DNA of 64,000 bases from Streptomyces sp. TLI_171 (GTDB lineage: Bacteria > Actinomycetota > Actinomycetes > Streptomycetales > Streptomycetaceae). The stretch is taken from the NCBI RefSeq assembly GCF_003610255.1, contig NZ_RAPS01000001.1, positions 4,278,001 through 4,342,000 of the forward strand, written 5' to 3'. Positions within the stretch are counted from its first letter, which is position 1. Every line of letters begins with the position of its first letter. A program made the position numbers and the translations under genes. Of this stretch, positions 34,770-42,594 are shown one piece after another. A model generated the notes under the pieces. That model had not been told where the DNA came from. It was given only the letters and a program-made list of their open reading frames with translations, and searched no databases.

Positions 34770-35558
34770 GTGTCCAGGTACGAGCGGTGGAACGCGCTGC
34801 TGGAACTGCTGGCCGAGCACGGCAAGTTGGACGTCGAGGAGGCGGCCGGCGCGCTGGACGTCTCGGCCGCGACCATTCGCCGCGATCTGGACCAGCTGGC
34901 CCGCCAGCAGATGGTCACCCGCACCCGGGGCGGCGCGGTCGCGCACAGCGTCTCCTACGACCTGCCGCTGCGCTACAAGACCGCCCGCAACGCCGACGCC
35001 AAGCAGCGGATCGGCGCCCTGGTGGCCGGACTGGTCGCCCCCGGCGAAGTGGTCGGCCTGAACGGCGGCACCACCACCACCGAGGTGGCCCGCGCGCTCG
35101 CCGTCCGCGCCGACCTGGCCGAGCAGGGCGAGAGCGGCCAGAGCCTGACCGTGGTCACCAACGCCCTCAACATCGCCAACGAGTTGACGGTCCGTCCGCA
35201 GGTGAAGATCGTGGTCACCGGCGGCGTCGCCCGCCCCCAGTCGTACGAGCTGATCGGCCCGCTGGCCGCCCAGGTGCTCGGCGAACTCGCGCTGGACGCC
35301 ACGGTGTTGGGCGTGGACGCGATCGACGTCGAGCACGGCGCCACCGCCCACCACGAGGGCGAGGCGGCGATCAACCGGCTGCTCGCGGAGCGGTCCCGCC
35401 GGGTGGTGGTGGCCGCCGACTCCTCCAAGCTCGGCCGCCGCGCCTTCGCCCGGATCTGCGGCCTGGACCGGGTGGACACCCTGGTCACCGACGACCAGGT
35501 GCCGGACGAGGTCGCGGCCGCCTTCACCGACGCCGGGGTCACCGTTCTGACGGCGTGA
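34770..35558 (+). CDS. DeoR/GlpR-family transcriptional regulator
   Basis: The 262-residue repressor has an N-terminal winged helix (RWNALLELLAEHGKLDVEEA, ALDVSAATIRRDLDQLARQ, then TRTRGGAVA). A DeoRC sugar-phosphate-binding domain follows (VGLNGGTTTTEVARAL, VVTNALNIANEL, GVDAIDVEHGATAH, VVVAADSSKLGRRAF). It resembles AgaR-type regulators of amino-sugar genes. Divergent position suggests control of the SIS gene and of itself; the effector is probably a sugar phosphate from the pathway. The GTG at 34770 follows GGGAGGAG. Confidence 0.85.
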   Translation: MSRYERWNALLELLAEHGKLDVEEAAGALDVSAATIRRDLDQLARQQMVTRTRGGAVAHSVSYDLPLRYKTARNADAKQRIGALVAGLVAPGEVVGLNGGTTTTEVARALAVRADLAEQGESGQSLTVVTNALNIANELTVRPQVKIVVTGGVARPQSYELIGPLAAQVLGELALDATVLGVDAIDVEHGATAHHEGEAAINRLLAERSRRVVVAADSSKLGRRAFARICGLDRVDTLVTDDQVPDEVAAAFTDAGVTVLTA

Positions 35559-35638
35559 CAGTTCGGATAGCGGACGGTTGTGCAGTCCACGTTGCGCTGG
35601 GTGCAACCGGATCTGACACTTCGATAACTTCCGTCATC

Positions 35639-35654
35639 AGAGGTCTGGACCACT
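35639..35654 (+). promoter_or_regulatory. DasR-like (dre) operator upstream of the sugar-binding lipoprotein
   Basis: AGAGGTCTGGACCACT matches the dre palindrome ACTGGTCTAGACCACT at 13 of 16 positions, 55 nt before the lipoprotein start. The 11-mer TGCGCTGGGTG occurs upstream (35593-35603) and directly after the site (35654-35664), an extra direct repeat of unknown meaning. Confidence 0.7.
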
Positions 35655-35708
35655 GCGCTGGGTGACTGCCAGGGTCGCCGCTGTCACCTTTCCCGAAGGC
35701 GGTCCACC

Positions 35709-36968
35709 TTGAAGCGATCAGCGCTGCTCCCCCTGCCCCTCGTCGGCTGCCTGCTGCTCTCCGGCTGCGGCGCCCTCACCGACCTGGGAGGGGTGACGCT
35801 CAACCTGGTCGCGGCCGACTACGGCGACAGCCAGGCCAACTCCAGCGCCGCGTACTGGAACCAGGTCGCCAAGGACTTCGAAGCCGCCAACTCCGACATC
35901 AAGGTGCACGTCGACGTGGTCTCCTGGGACGACATCGACAAGCGCGTCGCCGACCTGATCGCCAAGGGCAAGGTCCCCGACATCGTGCAGACCGGCGGCT
36001 TCGCCGACCAGGTCTCCGCCGACCGCCTCTACCCCGTCGGCGACGTGCTCTCCATCGACACCCAGGCCAACCTGCTGGACTCCTTCAGCAAGGCCGGGCA
36101 GGTGCTCGGCAGCCAGTACGGCATCCCGTTCATCTCCTCCAGCCGGGTGTTCGTCTACAACAAGGAGATCTTCGCCAAGGCCGGCATCGCCGCCCCGCCC
36201 ACCACCTGGGAGGAGCTCCGCAAGGACGCCGAGCTGATCCGCGCCAAGGTCCCCGGCGTCACCCCCTACGCGCTGCCGCTCGGCCCCGAGGAGGCCCAGG
36301 CCGAGTCGATGATCTGGACGATGAGCGGCGGCGGCGCGCTCTCCGACAGCGTCGGCAACTACACCCTCGACAGCACCCAGAACCACGAGACCTTCAAGTG
36401 GGTGCGCACCAACCTGATCGAGAAGGGCCTCACCTACGGCGAGCCCGGCAAGGTCAACCGGAAGACCGCCTTCGAGGACTTCACCAACGGCAAGGTCGCC
36501 ATGCTCAACGGCCACCCCGGCCTGCTCAAGGCCGCCGCCGGCAAGGTCCAGTACGCCACCGCGGCCATCCCGCGCAAGGACAAGAACGTCAAGCCGGTCG
36601 CGTTCGGCGTCGCCGACTGGCTGATGGCCTTCAAGGCCAACGGGCACCGCGCCGAGATCAAGAAGTTCCTCAACTTCGCGCTCTCCAAGGACAACACGCT
36701 CAAGTTCGACGAGGAGTACAACCTGCTCCCCGTCACCCAGGACACCCTCGACGAGCTGTCCGCCAACCCCGCCCACGAGGACCTCACCGAATTCCTCAAG
36801 GTGCTGCCGACCGCCAGCTTCTACCCCTACGGCGACCCCTCCTGGGACAAGGTCAGCAGCCTGCTCAAGCAGCGCATGGGCGAGGCCGTCCGGCCCGGCG
36901 GGGACGGGGTGCTCGGCGAACTCCAGACCGCCGCGACCGCCGAGGCCTCCCGCGCCCGCAAGGGCTGA
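35709..36968 (+). CDS. Sugar ABC transporter solute-binding lipoprotein
   Basis: The 419-residue family-1 extracellular solute-binding protein has a signal peptide with lipobox LLSGC (lipidated Cys20). The mature part shows YWNQVAKDFEAANSDIKVHV, PDIVQTGGFADQV, FVYNKEIFAKAGI, and the DWLMAFKANGHRAEIKKFL segment typical of sugar binders. No permease or ATPase gene is nearby, so it must use components encoded elsewhere (for example the shared MsiK ATPase) or act as a sensor. The TTG start follows GAAGG. A dre-like site lies upstream, linking it to amino-sugar control. Confidence 0.86.
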   Translation: MKRSALLPLPLVGCLLLSGCGALTDLGGVTLNLVAADYGDSQANSSAAYWNQVAKDFEAANSDIKVHVDVVSWDDIDKRVADLIAKGKVPDIVQTGGFADQVSADRLYPVGDVLSIDTQANLLDSFSKAGQVLGSQYGIPFISSSRVFVYNKEIFAKAGIAAPPTTWEELRKDAELIRAKVPGVTPYALPLGPEEAQAESMIWTMSGGGALSDSVGNYTLDSTQNHETFKWVRTNLIEKGLTYGEPGKVNRKTAFEDFTNGKVAMLNGHPGLLKAAAGKVQYATAAIPRKDKNVKPVAFGVADWLMAFKANGHRAEIKKFLNFALSKDNTLKFDEEYNLLPVTQDTLDELSANPAHEDLTEFLKVLPTASFYPYGDPSWDKVSSLLKQRMGEAVRPGGDGVLGELQTAATAEASRARKG

Positions 36969-36993
36969 CACCCCGGCCGCTTAGCCTGGACGC

Positions 36994-37224
36994 ATGGCCG
37001 AACTGACCGACCGCGACCGGGCGGTCCTCGAACTGGAAGCACGCGGGTGGCGGACCGCCGGCGCCAAGGAACAGGCGATCCGGCAGGAGCTCGGGATCTC
37101 CGCCACCCGCTACTACCAACTGCTGGGCGCGCTGCTCGACCGGCAGGAGGCGCTGGCCTTCGACGCCGTCCTGGTCAACCGGCTCCGACGGGTCCGGCAG
37201 GCGCGGCGCGACGCCCGGCAGTGA
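36994..37224 (+). CDS. DUF3263 helix-turn-helix-like protein
   Basis: The 76-residue basic protein begins MAELTDRDRAVLELEARGWR. A helix-turn-helix-like stretch follows (AGAKEQAIRQELGISATRYY, QLLGALLDRQEALAFD) and then an Arg-rich tail. It is the DUF3263 family, probably DNA-binding, with no known target. TAGCCT lies 6 nt before the ATG, so it is probably leaderless and independent of the lipoprotein gene 25 nt upstream. Confidence 0.78.
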   Translation: MAELTDRDRAVLELEARGWRTAGAKEQAIRQELGISATRYYQLLGALLDRQEALAFDAVLVNRLRRVRQARRDARQ

Positions 37225-37269
37225 CCGGATACCGCCCGCCGGCCGCCCGCGCCCGGTAGCGTCGACGGC

Positions 37270-38118
37270 ATGGGAATCGCCGAACAGATCACCTCCCCGG
37301 CAGGCCGGACCGGACTGGCGGGCCTGCTCGCCGACCCCCGCTCCGCCGTCGTGGGACTCGACTTCGACGGCACGCTCGCCCCGATCGTCGCCGACCCCGA
37401 CCACGCGCGCGCCCACCCGGGCGTCGTCCCCGCCCTCACCGCGCTGGCCCCGCTGATCGGCTCCGTCGTCATCGTCACCGGCCGGCCCGCCGCCACCGCC
37501 GCCGCCTACGGCGGGTTCGCCGCCGCGCCCGGCCTCGAACACCTCACCGTCCTCGGCCACTACGGCGCCGAACGCTGGGACGCCCGCACCGGCGCCGTCA
37601 CCGCCGCCCCGCCGCCGCCCGGGGTGGCCGCCGTGCGGGCCGAACTCCCCGCGCTGCTCACCGAGCTGAAGGTCCCCGAAGGGACCTTCGTGGAGGACAA
37701 GGAGCGCGCCCTGGCCGTCCACACTCGGCGGGCGCCCTCACCGGACGAGCTGCTGGAAGAGCTCCGCGCCCCGCTGGGCGAACTGGCGCACCGGCACGGC
37801 CTGGTGGTCGAACCCGGCCGGATGGTGCTGGAGCTGCGCCCGCCCGGCGTCGACAAGGGCGCGGCGCTGCGGGGCTTCCTCGCCGAGAAGTCCGCGGACG
37901 CGGTGCTCTTCGCCGGCGACGACCTCGGCGACCTCGCCGCCTACGACGAGATCGCCCGCCGCCGCGAGGCCGGCCACCCGGGCCTCCTGGTCTGCAGCGG
38001 CCCGGTCACCGGCGAACCCCCCGTCGCCGCCCTCGCCGCCCGCGCCGACCTCCTCGTGGCCGGCCCCGCCGGAGTCGTCGACCTGCTGAACGGCCTCGCG
38101 GAGTTGCTCAGTTCCTGA
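37270..38118 (+). CDS. otsB: Trehalose-6-phosphate phosphatase
   Basis: OtsB dephosphorylates trehalose 6-phosphate made by OtsA. The HAD nucleophile motif is DFDGTLAPI near residue 34. VIVTGRP is the second motif region, EDKERALAVHTR and VVEPGRMVLELRPPGVDKG mark the cap and Lys motif, and FAGDDLGDLAAYDE the acidic metal motif. Length is 282 residues. TAGCGT lies 7 nt before the ATG. It converges on otsA and shares a terminator with it. Confidence 0.93.
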   Translation: MGIAEQITSPAGRTGLAGLLADPRSAVVGLDFDGTLAPIVADPDHARAHPGVVPALTALAPLIGSVVIVTGRPAATAAAYGGFAAAPGLEHLTVLGHYGAERWDARTGAVTAAPPPPGVAAVRAELPALLTELKVPEGTFVEDKERALAVHTRRAPSPDELLEELRAPLGELAHRHGLVVEPGRMVLELRPPGVDKGAALRGFLAEKSADAVLFAGDDLGDLAAYDEIARRREAGHPGLLVCSGPVTGEPPVAALAARADLLVAGPAGVVDLLNGLAELLSS

Positions 38119-38122
38119 CCGT

Positions 38123-38165
38123 CGCCCCGACCGGGGGCGCGGGTCCCCGCGCCCCCGGCGGGGCG
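38123..38165. terminator. Bidirectional terminator between otsB and otsA
   Basis: Two nested stems, CGCCCCG with CGGGGCG and CCGGGGGCGCGG with CCGCGCCCCCGG, surround a 4-nt loop and end at the otsA stop codon. Confidence 0.85.
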
Positions 38166-39635
38166 CTAGTTCAGGGCGTTCAGCTGGTCCAGGAACCATT
38201 GCTGGGGCGGGAGCGCCGTGGCGGCGGCGGCCAGGCGTTTGGTGCGGTCGGTGCGTTCGGCCGGGGGCATGGCGAGGGCCTCGGCGAGGGCGTCGGCGGT
38301 GGCGATGACGTCGAAGGGGTTGACGGTGATCGCGTCGTCGGCGAGTTCCGCGTGGGCGCCGGCCTCGCGGGAGAGGACCAGGGCGCAGCCCTGGTCGGAG
38401 ACGACCGGGACCTCCTTGGCGACCAGGTTCATGCCGTCGCGGATGGGGTTGACCAGGGCGACGTCGGCGAGCCGGTACGCGGCCAGCGAGCGCGGGAAGT
38501 CGTCGTCGACGTGCAGCAGCACGGGCTGCCAGTCGGGGGTGCCGAATTCGGCGTTGATCTCCGCGGCGATGCGTTGCACCGCGGCGGTGTAGTCCCGGTA
38601 GGCGGCGAGGTCGGTGCGCGAGGGGTACGCGAAGGCGATGTGGACGACCCGGTCGAGCCATTCGGGGCGGGTGCGCAGCAGGTGCCGGTAGGCGAGCAGG
38701 CCACGGACGATGTTCTTGCTGAGCTCGGTGCGGTCGACCCGGACGACGGTGCGGCGGTCGCCGACGGTCGCGCGCAGGGCGGCGAGGCGTTCGTCCACGT
38801 CGGGCCGGTGCGAGCGGTCGCGCAGGAAGTCGCCGTCGGCGCCGAGCCCGTGGACGCCGATCCGGGTGGTGCGGCCGCGGTGCGTGACGGTCAGCGCGGA
38901 GCGGTCGACGCTCGCGCCCAGGACGGCTTCGCAGCAGTCGGCGAAGGCGAGGGCCCAGCGGCGGGTGAGGAAGGCGGCGCGGTCGGCTCCCAGGATGCCT
39001 TCGAGGACGGCGGCGGCGACGTCGTCGGGCAGCAGCCGGTAGTAGTCGGGCGGGGCCCAGGGGGTGTGCGAGAAGTGGCCGATCCGCAGGTCCGGGCGGA
39101 GCGCGCGGAGCAGCGCGGGGGTCAGTGACAGGTGGTAGTCCTGGATCAGCACGGCCGCGCCGGGGGCGGCCTCGGCGGCGAGGGCCTCGGCGAAGGCGGT
39201 GTTGTAGGCGAGGTAGGCGGCCCACTCGGTGCGGAACTCGGGGCCGAAGGCGGGTTCGACCGGCATCTCGTACAGCAGGTGGTGGACGAACCACAGGGTG
39301 GAGTTGGCGACGCCGTTGTAGGCGCGGGCGAAGGTCTCCGGGGCGATGTCCAGCATCCGGACGGCCTGTCCGCCGACGTCGTGTCCGGCCAGGTCGAGGC
39401 GCCCGTCGGGGGCCTGCCGGGCGGCGGTGCGGTCGGCGTCGGAGAGCGCGGCGCACACCCAGACGGCTGACGGGTCGTCGATCGCGGACAGGCCGGAGAC
39501 CAGACCGCCTCCGCCTCTGCGAAGGGTCAGGGTGCCGTCGTCCTCCGTGCGGAAGGACACCGGACCGCGGTTGGAGGCCACCAGGATCGGGGCGGCTCCG
39601 GACTGCTCGGGGCGTTCGGACGCGTGATCGGCCAT
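38166..39635 (-). CDS. otsA: Trehalose-6-phosphate synthase
   Basis: The 489-residue GT20 glycosyltransferase joins glucose from UDP- or GDP-glucose to glucose 6-phosphate. Features are LVASNRGPVSF near the N terminus, GGGGLVSGLSAI for sugar-phosphate binding, LIQDYHLSLTPALLR, GHFSHTPWAP, RVDRTELSKNIVRGLLAY, and the C-terminal RDGMNLVAKE with LVLSREAGAHAEL. Together with otsB it gives trehalose, the main spore sugar. ATG 39635 has CAAGGT 7 nt upstream, a -10-like box for a leaderless start. Confidence 0.94.
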   Translation of the reverse strand: MADHASERPEQSGAAPILVASNRGPVSFRTEDDGTLTLRRGGGGLVSGLSAIDDPSAVWVCAALSDADRTAARQAPDGRLDLAGHDVGGQAVRMLDIAPETFARAYNGVANSTLWFVHHLLYEMPVEPAFGPEFRTEWAAYLAYNTAFAEALAAEAAPGAAVLIQDYHLSLTPALLRALRPDLRIGHFSHTPWAPPDYYRLLPDDVAAAVLEGILGADRAAFLTRRWALAFADCCEAVLGASVDRSALTVTHRGRTTRIGVHGLGADGDFLRDRSHRPDVDERLAALRATVGDRRTVVRVDRTELSKNIVRGLLAYRHLLRTRPEWLDRVVHIAFAYPSRTDLAAYRDYTAAVQRIAAEINAEFGTPDWQPVLLHVDDDFPRSLAAYRLADVALVNPIRDGMNLVAKEVPVVSDQGCALVLSREAGAHAELADDAITVNPFDVIATADALAEALAMPPAERTDRTKRLAAAATALPPQQWFLDQLNALN

Positions 39636-39707
39636 ACAGCCAACCTTGCCGTGCGATCCGCCGACCAAACCACTCGGCGCGGCCGGCGGCGGATGAACAC
39701 TCGGGGC

Positions 39708-40709
39708 TCAGTGCCGCTCGCGGTACTCCGGGACGGTGGCCATCGGGGGGCGTTCGGCGGCCGGGACGGGGTGGGTGCGGGGGGTGAAACCCGCGGGGGT
39801 GCGGGTGTACTGGGTCAGCAGGGGGCGGACCAGGTCGGCGTCGGCCTTGAGGCGGTGGGTGCGGTCGAGACGCTCCAGGGCGGTGCGGTAGATGGTGGCG
39901 GCCATCCGGCCGAGGGCCTGGCCGTCCTGGTGCCGGTGGTGCCGGACGCCGACGTCGACCTGGGCCAGCGCGTCCAGCCCGACCAGCTCCAACGCGTCGA
40001 CCAGCAGGCCGAGTTCGACCCCGTAGCCGGTCGGGAACGGGAGCCGCTCCAGCAGGCTGCGGCGGGCCGCGTACTCGCCGCCGAGCGGCTGGACGAAGCC
40101 CGCCAGTTGCGGCCAGTGCAGGTTGAGCAGCGGGCGGGCGACCAGTTCGGTCACCCGGCCGCCGCCGGCCGGGACGACGGCGCCGTCGGCCTCGAAGGGG
40201 CGGTCGTACATGGCCTTGACCAGGTGCAGGCCGGGGTCGGTGAGCAGCGGGCCGACGATGCCGGAGACGAACGCCGGGTCGAACTCGCGCAGGTCGGCGT
40301 CCACGTAGCAGACGATCGCGCCGCTGGTGGCGTACAGCGCGCGCCACAGCACCTCGCCCTTGCCGGGGCCGGCGGGCAGCCGGGGCAGCACGGCGTCCCG
40401 GTGCACCACCCGCGCGCCGGCGGCGGCCGCGGCGGCGGCGGTGTCGTCCACCGACCCGGAGTCGACCACCACCAGCTCGTCCACCAGCGGGACGCGCTCC
40501 ATCAGCTCGCCCCGGATCGCGGCGACGATCTCGCCGACGGTGGACTCCTCGTCCAGGGCGGGCAGCACCACGGACACGGTGCCGGCCGGCCCGGCGGCGC
40601 GTTTGGCCGCGAGCAGCACGTCGAGCGGGCGGTCGGCGGCGCTCCAGGACCGGCGGCGCAGCCAGTCGGCCACCTCCGGCAGGACCCCGGGCTCGGGCTG
40701 CTCGGCCAA
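39708..40709 (-). CDS. gpgS: Glucosyl-3-phosphoglycerate synthase
   Basis: This 333-residue GT81-type enzyme makes glucosyl-3-phosphoglycerate, the precursor of the solute glucosylglycerate and, in mycobacteria, of methylglucose lipopolysaccharide. Key parts: VSVVLPALDEESTVGEI, DELVVVDSGSVDDT, the metal-binding YVDADLREF, and GGEYAARRSLLERLPFPTGY, then HHRHQDGQALGRMA. The TTG at 40709 follows GGGAG at 7-nt spacing; no ATG or GTG fits better. It lies 72 nt upstream of otsA on the same strand, giving a compatible-solute pair. Confidence 0.88.
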   Translation of the reverse strand: MAEQPEPGVLPEVADWLRRRSWSAADRPLDVLLAAKRAAGPAGTVSVVLPALDEESTVGEIVAAIRGELMERVPLVDELVVVDSGSVDDTAAAAAAAGARVVHRDAVLPRLPAGPGKGEVLWRALYATSGAIVCYVDADLREFDPAFVSGIVGPLLTDPGLHLVKAMYDRPFEADGAVVPAGGGRVTELVARPLLNLHWPQLAGFVQPLGGEYAARRSLLERLPFPTGYGVELGLLVDALELVGLDALAQVDVGVRHHRHQDGQALGRMAATIYRTALERLDRTHRLKADADLVRPLLTQYTRTPAGFTPRTHPVPAAERPPMATVPEYRERH

Positions 40710-40777
40710 GATCTCGCTCCCTGTCTCGGTCTGTCTCGGGTGTCGGACGGAGGGTGGGTCCGCCCGGGGCCTTCGGA

Positions 40778-40783
40778 TACAGT
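40778..40783 (+). promoter_or_regulatory. -10 box for the SAM-riboswitch transcript
   Basis: TACAGT sits 7 nt before the ATG of the leader frame at 40791, so transcription should begin at about that ATG. The -35 region (TGGGTC near 40755-40760) is weak. Confidence 0.55.
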
Positions 40784-40790
40784 CTTCGTA

Positions 40791-40868
40791 ATGCGATCGG
40801 ACCTTCGCACGCCGGGGTCGCTCGCAGTGCAGGACCACAACTTCACAGAGCTCATCCAGAGGGACTGA
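40791..40868 (+). CDS. Leaderless 25-residue upstream reading frame entering the SAM riboswitch
   Basis: The frame encodes MRSDLRTPGSLAVQDHNF, then TELIQRD. Its ATG lies exactly where transcription should start after TACAGT. Its last six codons overlap the 5' strand of the riboswitch P1 helix (from 40851), and its stop codon (40866-40868) falls at the start of the second helix. A translating ribosome would prevent P1 from closing. Whether it is translated is unknown; supporting evidence is promoter spacing and the placement of the stop. Confidence 0.5.
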   Translation: MRSDLRTPGSLAVQDHNFTELIQRD

Positions 40869-40974
40869 GGGAACGGCCCGTTGAAGTCCCGGCAACCCTC
40901 CCGTGCGGCCAGCAGGCCCGGCGGGACAGGTGCCAATTCCGTCCCGGACGCGACCGCGCTCCGGGGAAGATGAG
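40851..40974 (+). promoter_or_regulatory. SAM-I (S-box) riboswitch
   Basis: The element has all conserved SAM-I blocks in order. P1 is CTCATC (40851-40856) paired with GATGAG (40969-40974). The core runs GAGGGAACGGCCC, then TTGAAGTCCCGGCAACC, the pseudoknot and loop block GGTGCCAATTCC, and GGGGAAGATGAG. It lies 20 nt upstream of the start codon of the threonine-synthase homologue. The closing strand of P1 adjoins the purine-rich ribosome site GGAGAAAGGG. There is no U-run terminator, so control is probably at translation initiation. High S-adenosylmethionine should shut off the operon. Confidence 0.92.
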
Positions 40975-40993
40975 GAGAAAGGGCCTCGCCACC

Positions 40994-42268
40994 ATGGCTG
41001 TTGACACTGCCGCCACCGTCGATCTCGGTCCCGCCGCCGCGCTGTCCTGTCGCGAATGCGGCGCGCGCTCCCCGCTCGGTCCGGACTTCGCCTGCATCGA
41101 GTGTTTCGGCCCGCTGGAGATCGCGTACGACTACGCGGGCTACGACGCCGAGGAGCTGCGCAAGCGGATCGAGGCCGGGCCGGCGTCGATCTGGCGCTAC
41201 GCCCCGCTGCTGCCCGTCCCGGCCGACGTCGCCGAGAAGCCGAACCTGAACCCCGGCTGGACCCCGCTGGTGAAGGCCGACAACCTGGGCCGCGAGCTGG
41301 GCTTCACCGCGCAGCTGCACATCAAGGACGACTCCGGCAACCCCACCCACTCCTTCAAGGACCGGGTGGTGGCCTGCGCCATCGAGGCCGCCCGCGCCTT
41401 CCACTTCACCACCCTGTCCTGCTCGTCGACCGGCAACCTGGCCGGCGCGGTGGGCGCCGCCGCCGCCCGGGCTGGCTTCAAGTCCTGCGTGTTCATCCCG
41501 CACGACCTGGAGCAGGGCAAGGTCGTGATGGCCGGCGTGTACGGCGGCGAGCTGGTCGGCATCGACGGCAACTACGACGACGTGAACCGCTTCTGCTCGG
41601 AGCTGATCGGCGACCCGGTCGGCGAGGGCTGGGGCTTCGTCAACGTCAACCTGCGCCCGTACTACGGCGAGGGCTCCAAGACCCTGGCGTTCGAGATCTG
41701 CGAGCAGCTCGGCTGGCGGCTGCCCGAGCAGATCGTCATCCCGATCGCCTCCGGCTCCCAGCTCACCAAGATCGACAAGGGCCTGCAGGAGCTGATCAAG
41801 CTCGGCCTGGTCGAGGACCGGCCGTACAAGATCTTCGGCGCCCAGGCCGAGGGCTGCTCCCCGGTCTCCGCCGCCTTCAAGGCCGGCCGCGACGTGATCA
41901 AGCCGGTCAAGCCGGACACCATCGCCAAGTCGCTGGCGATCGGCAACCCGGCCGACGGCCCGTACGTGCTGGACATCGCCCGCCGCACCGGCGGCGCCGT
42001 CGAGGACGTCACCGACGCCGAGGTGGTCGAGGCGATCAAGCTGCTGGCCCGCACCGAGGGCATCTTCGCCGAGACCGCGGGCGGCGTGACCGTCGGCGTG
42101 CTGAAGAAGCTGGTCGAGACCGGTCAGCTCGACCCGTCCAAGGAGACCGTCGCGATCAACACCGGCGACGGCCTGAAGACCCTCGACGCGGTCGCCGACG
42201 CCGGCATGACCGCCGTGATCCGCCCGACGCTGGAGTCCTTCCGCGCCGCCGGCCTCGCCACCGCCTGA
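40994..42268 (+). CDS. Threonine synthase homologue under SAM control (candidate homocysteine synthase)
   Basis: The 424-residue PLP enzyme is of the threonine synthase family, acting on O-phosphohomoserine. An N-terminal zinc ribbon (Cys19, Cys22, Cys34, Cys37) precedes the catalytic fold with PLP lysine K122 in NPTHSFKDRV, SCSSTGNLAGAVGAAAARAG for phosphate binding, and QIVIPIASGSQLTK. Regulation by a SAM riboswitch and cotranscription with a MoaD-like sulfur carrier fit methionine rather than threonine synthesis. I recall reports of such homologues making homocysteine with a carrier protein in Streptomyces. Threonine synthase remains the default annotation. Confidence 0.88.
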   Translation: MAVDTAATVDLGPAAALSCRECGARSPLGPDFACIECFGPLEIAYDYAGYDAEELRKRIEAGPASIWRYAPLLPVPADVAEKPNLNPGWTPLVKADNLGRELGFTAQLHIKDDSGNPTHSFKDRVVACAIEAARAFHFTTLSCSSTGNLAGAVGAAAARAGFKSCVFIPHDLEQGKVVMAGVYGGELVGIDGNYDDVNRFCSELIGDPVGEGWGFVNVNLRPYYGEGSKTLAFEICEQLGWRLPEQIVIPIASGSQLTKIDKGLQELIKLGLVEDRPYKIFGAQAEGCSPVSAAFKAGRDVIKPVKPDTIAKSLAIGNPADGPYVLDIARRTGGAVEDVTDAEVVEAIKLLARTEGIFAETAGGVTVGVLKKLVETGQLDPSKETVAINTGDGLKTLDAVADAGMTAVIRPTLESFRAAGLATA

Positions 42269-42294
42269 AACCCCCACGTCCGAGGAGCACCCGC

Positions 42295-42573
42295 ATGAGC
42301 GCCACCGTCCGCATCCCGACCATCCTGCGCACCTACACCGGCGGCGCCGCCGAGGTGACCGCCGAGGGCGCCACCCTGGCCGCCGTCATCGCGGACCTGG
42401 AGGCGAACCACGCCGGGATCGCCGCCCGCCTGCTGGACGACACCGGCAAGCTGCGCCGCTTCGTCAACGTGTACGTCAACGACGACGACGTGCGTTTCGA
42501 CGGCGGCCTGGACACCGAGATCAAGGACGGCGCCTCGGTGTCGATCATTCCGGCGGTGGCCGGCGGCTGCTGA
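42295..42573 (+). CDS. MoaD/ThiS-like sulfur-carrier protein ending Gly-Gly-Cys
   Basis: This 92-residue beta-grasp carrier has VRIPTILRTYTGGAAEVTAE at the N terminus, RFVNVYVNDDDVRF in the middle and SVSIIPAVAGGC at the end. Carriers normally end in Gly-Gly; the extra Cys must be removed before adenylation and thiocarboxylation, as JAMM proteases do for some carriers. It starts 26 nt after the threonine-synthase homologue, so it shares the SAM-riboswitch transcript. In mycobacteria the related CysO feeds cysteine synthesis with O-phosphoserine. Here the partner is an O-phosphohomoserine-type enzyme, suggesting sulfur delivery for homocysteine. Confidence 0.87.
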   Translation: MSATVRIPTILRTYTGGAAEVTAEGATLAAVIADLEANHAGIAARLLDDTGKLRRFVNVYVNDDDVRFDGGLDTEIKDGASVSIIPAVAGGC

Positions 42574-42594
42574 CGCGGCCCCACAATCACGGCG

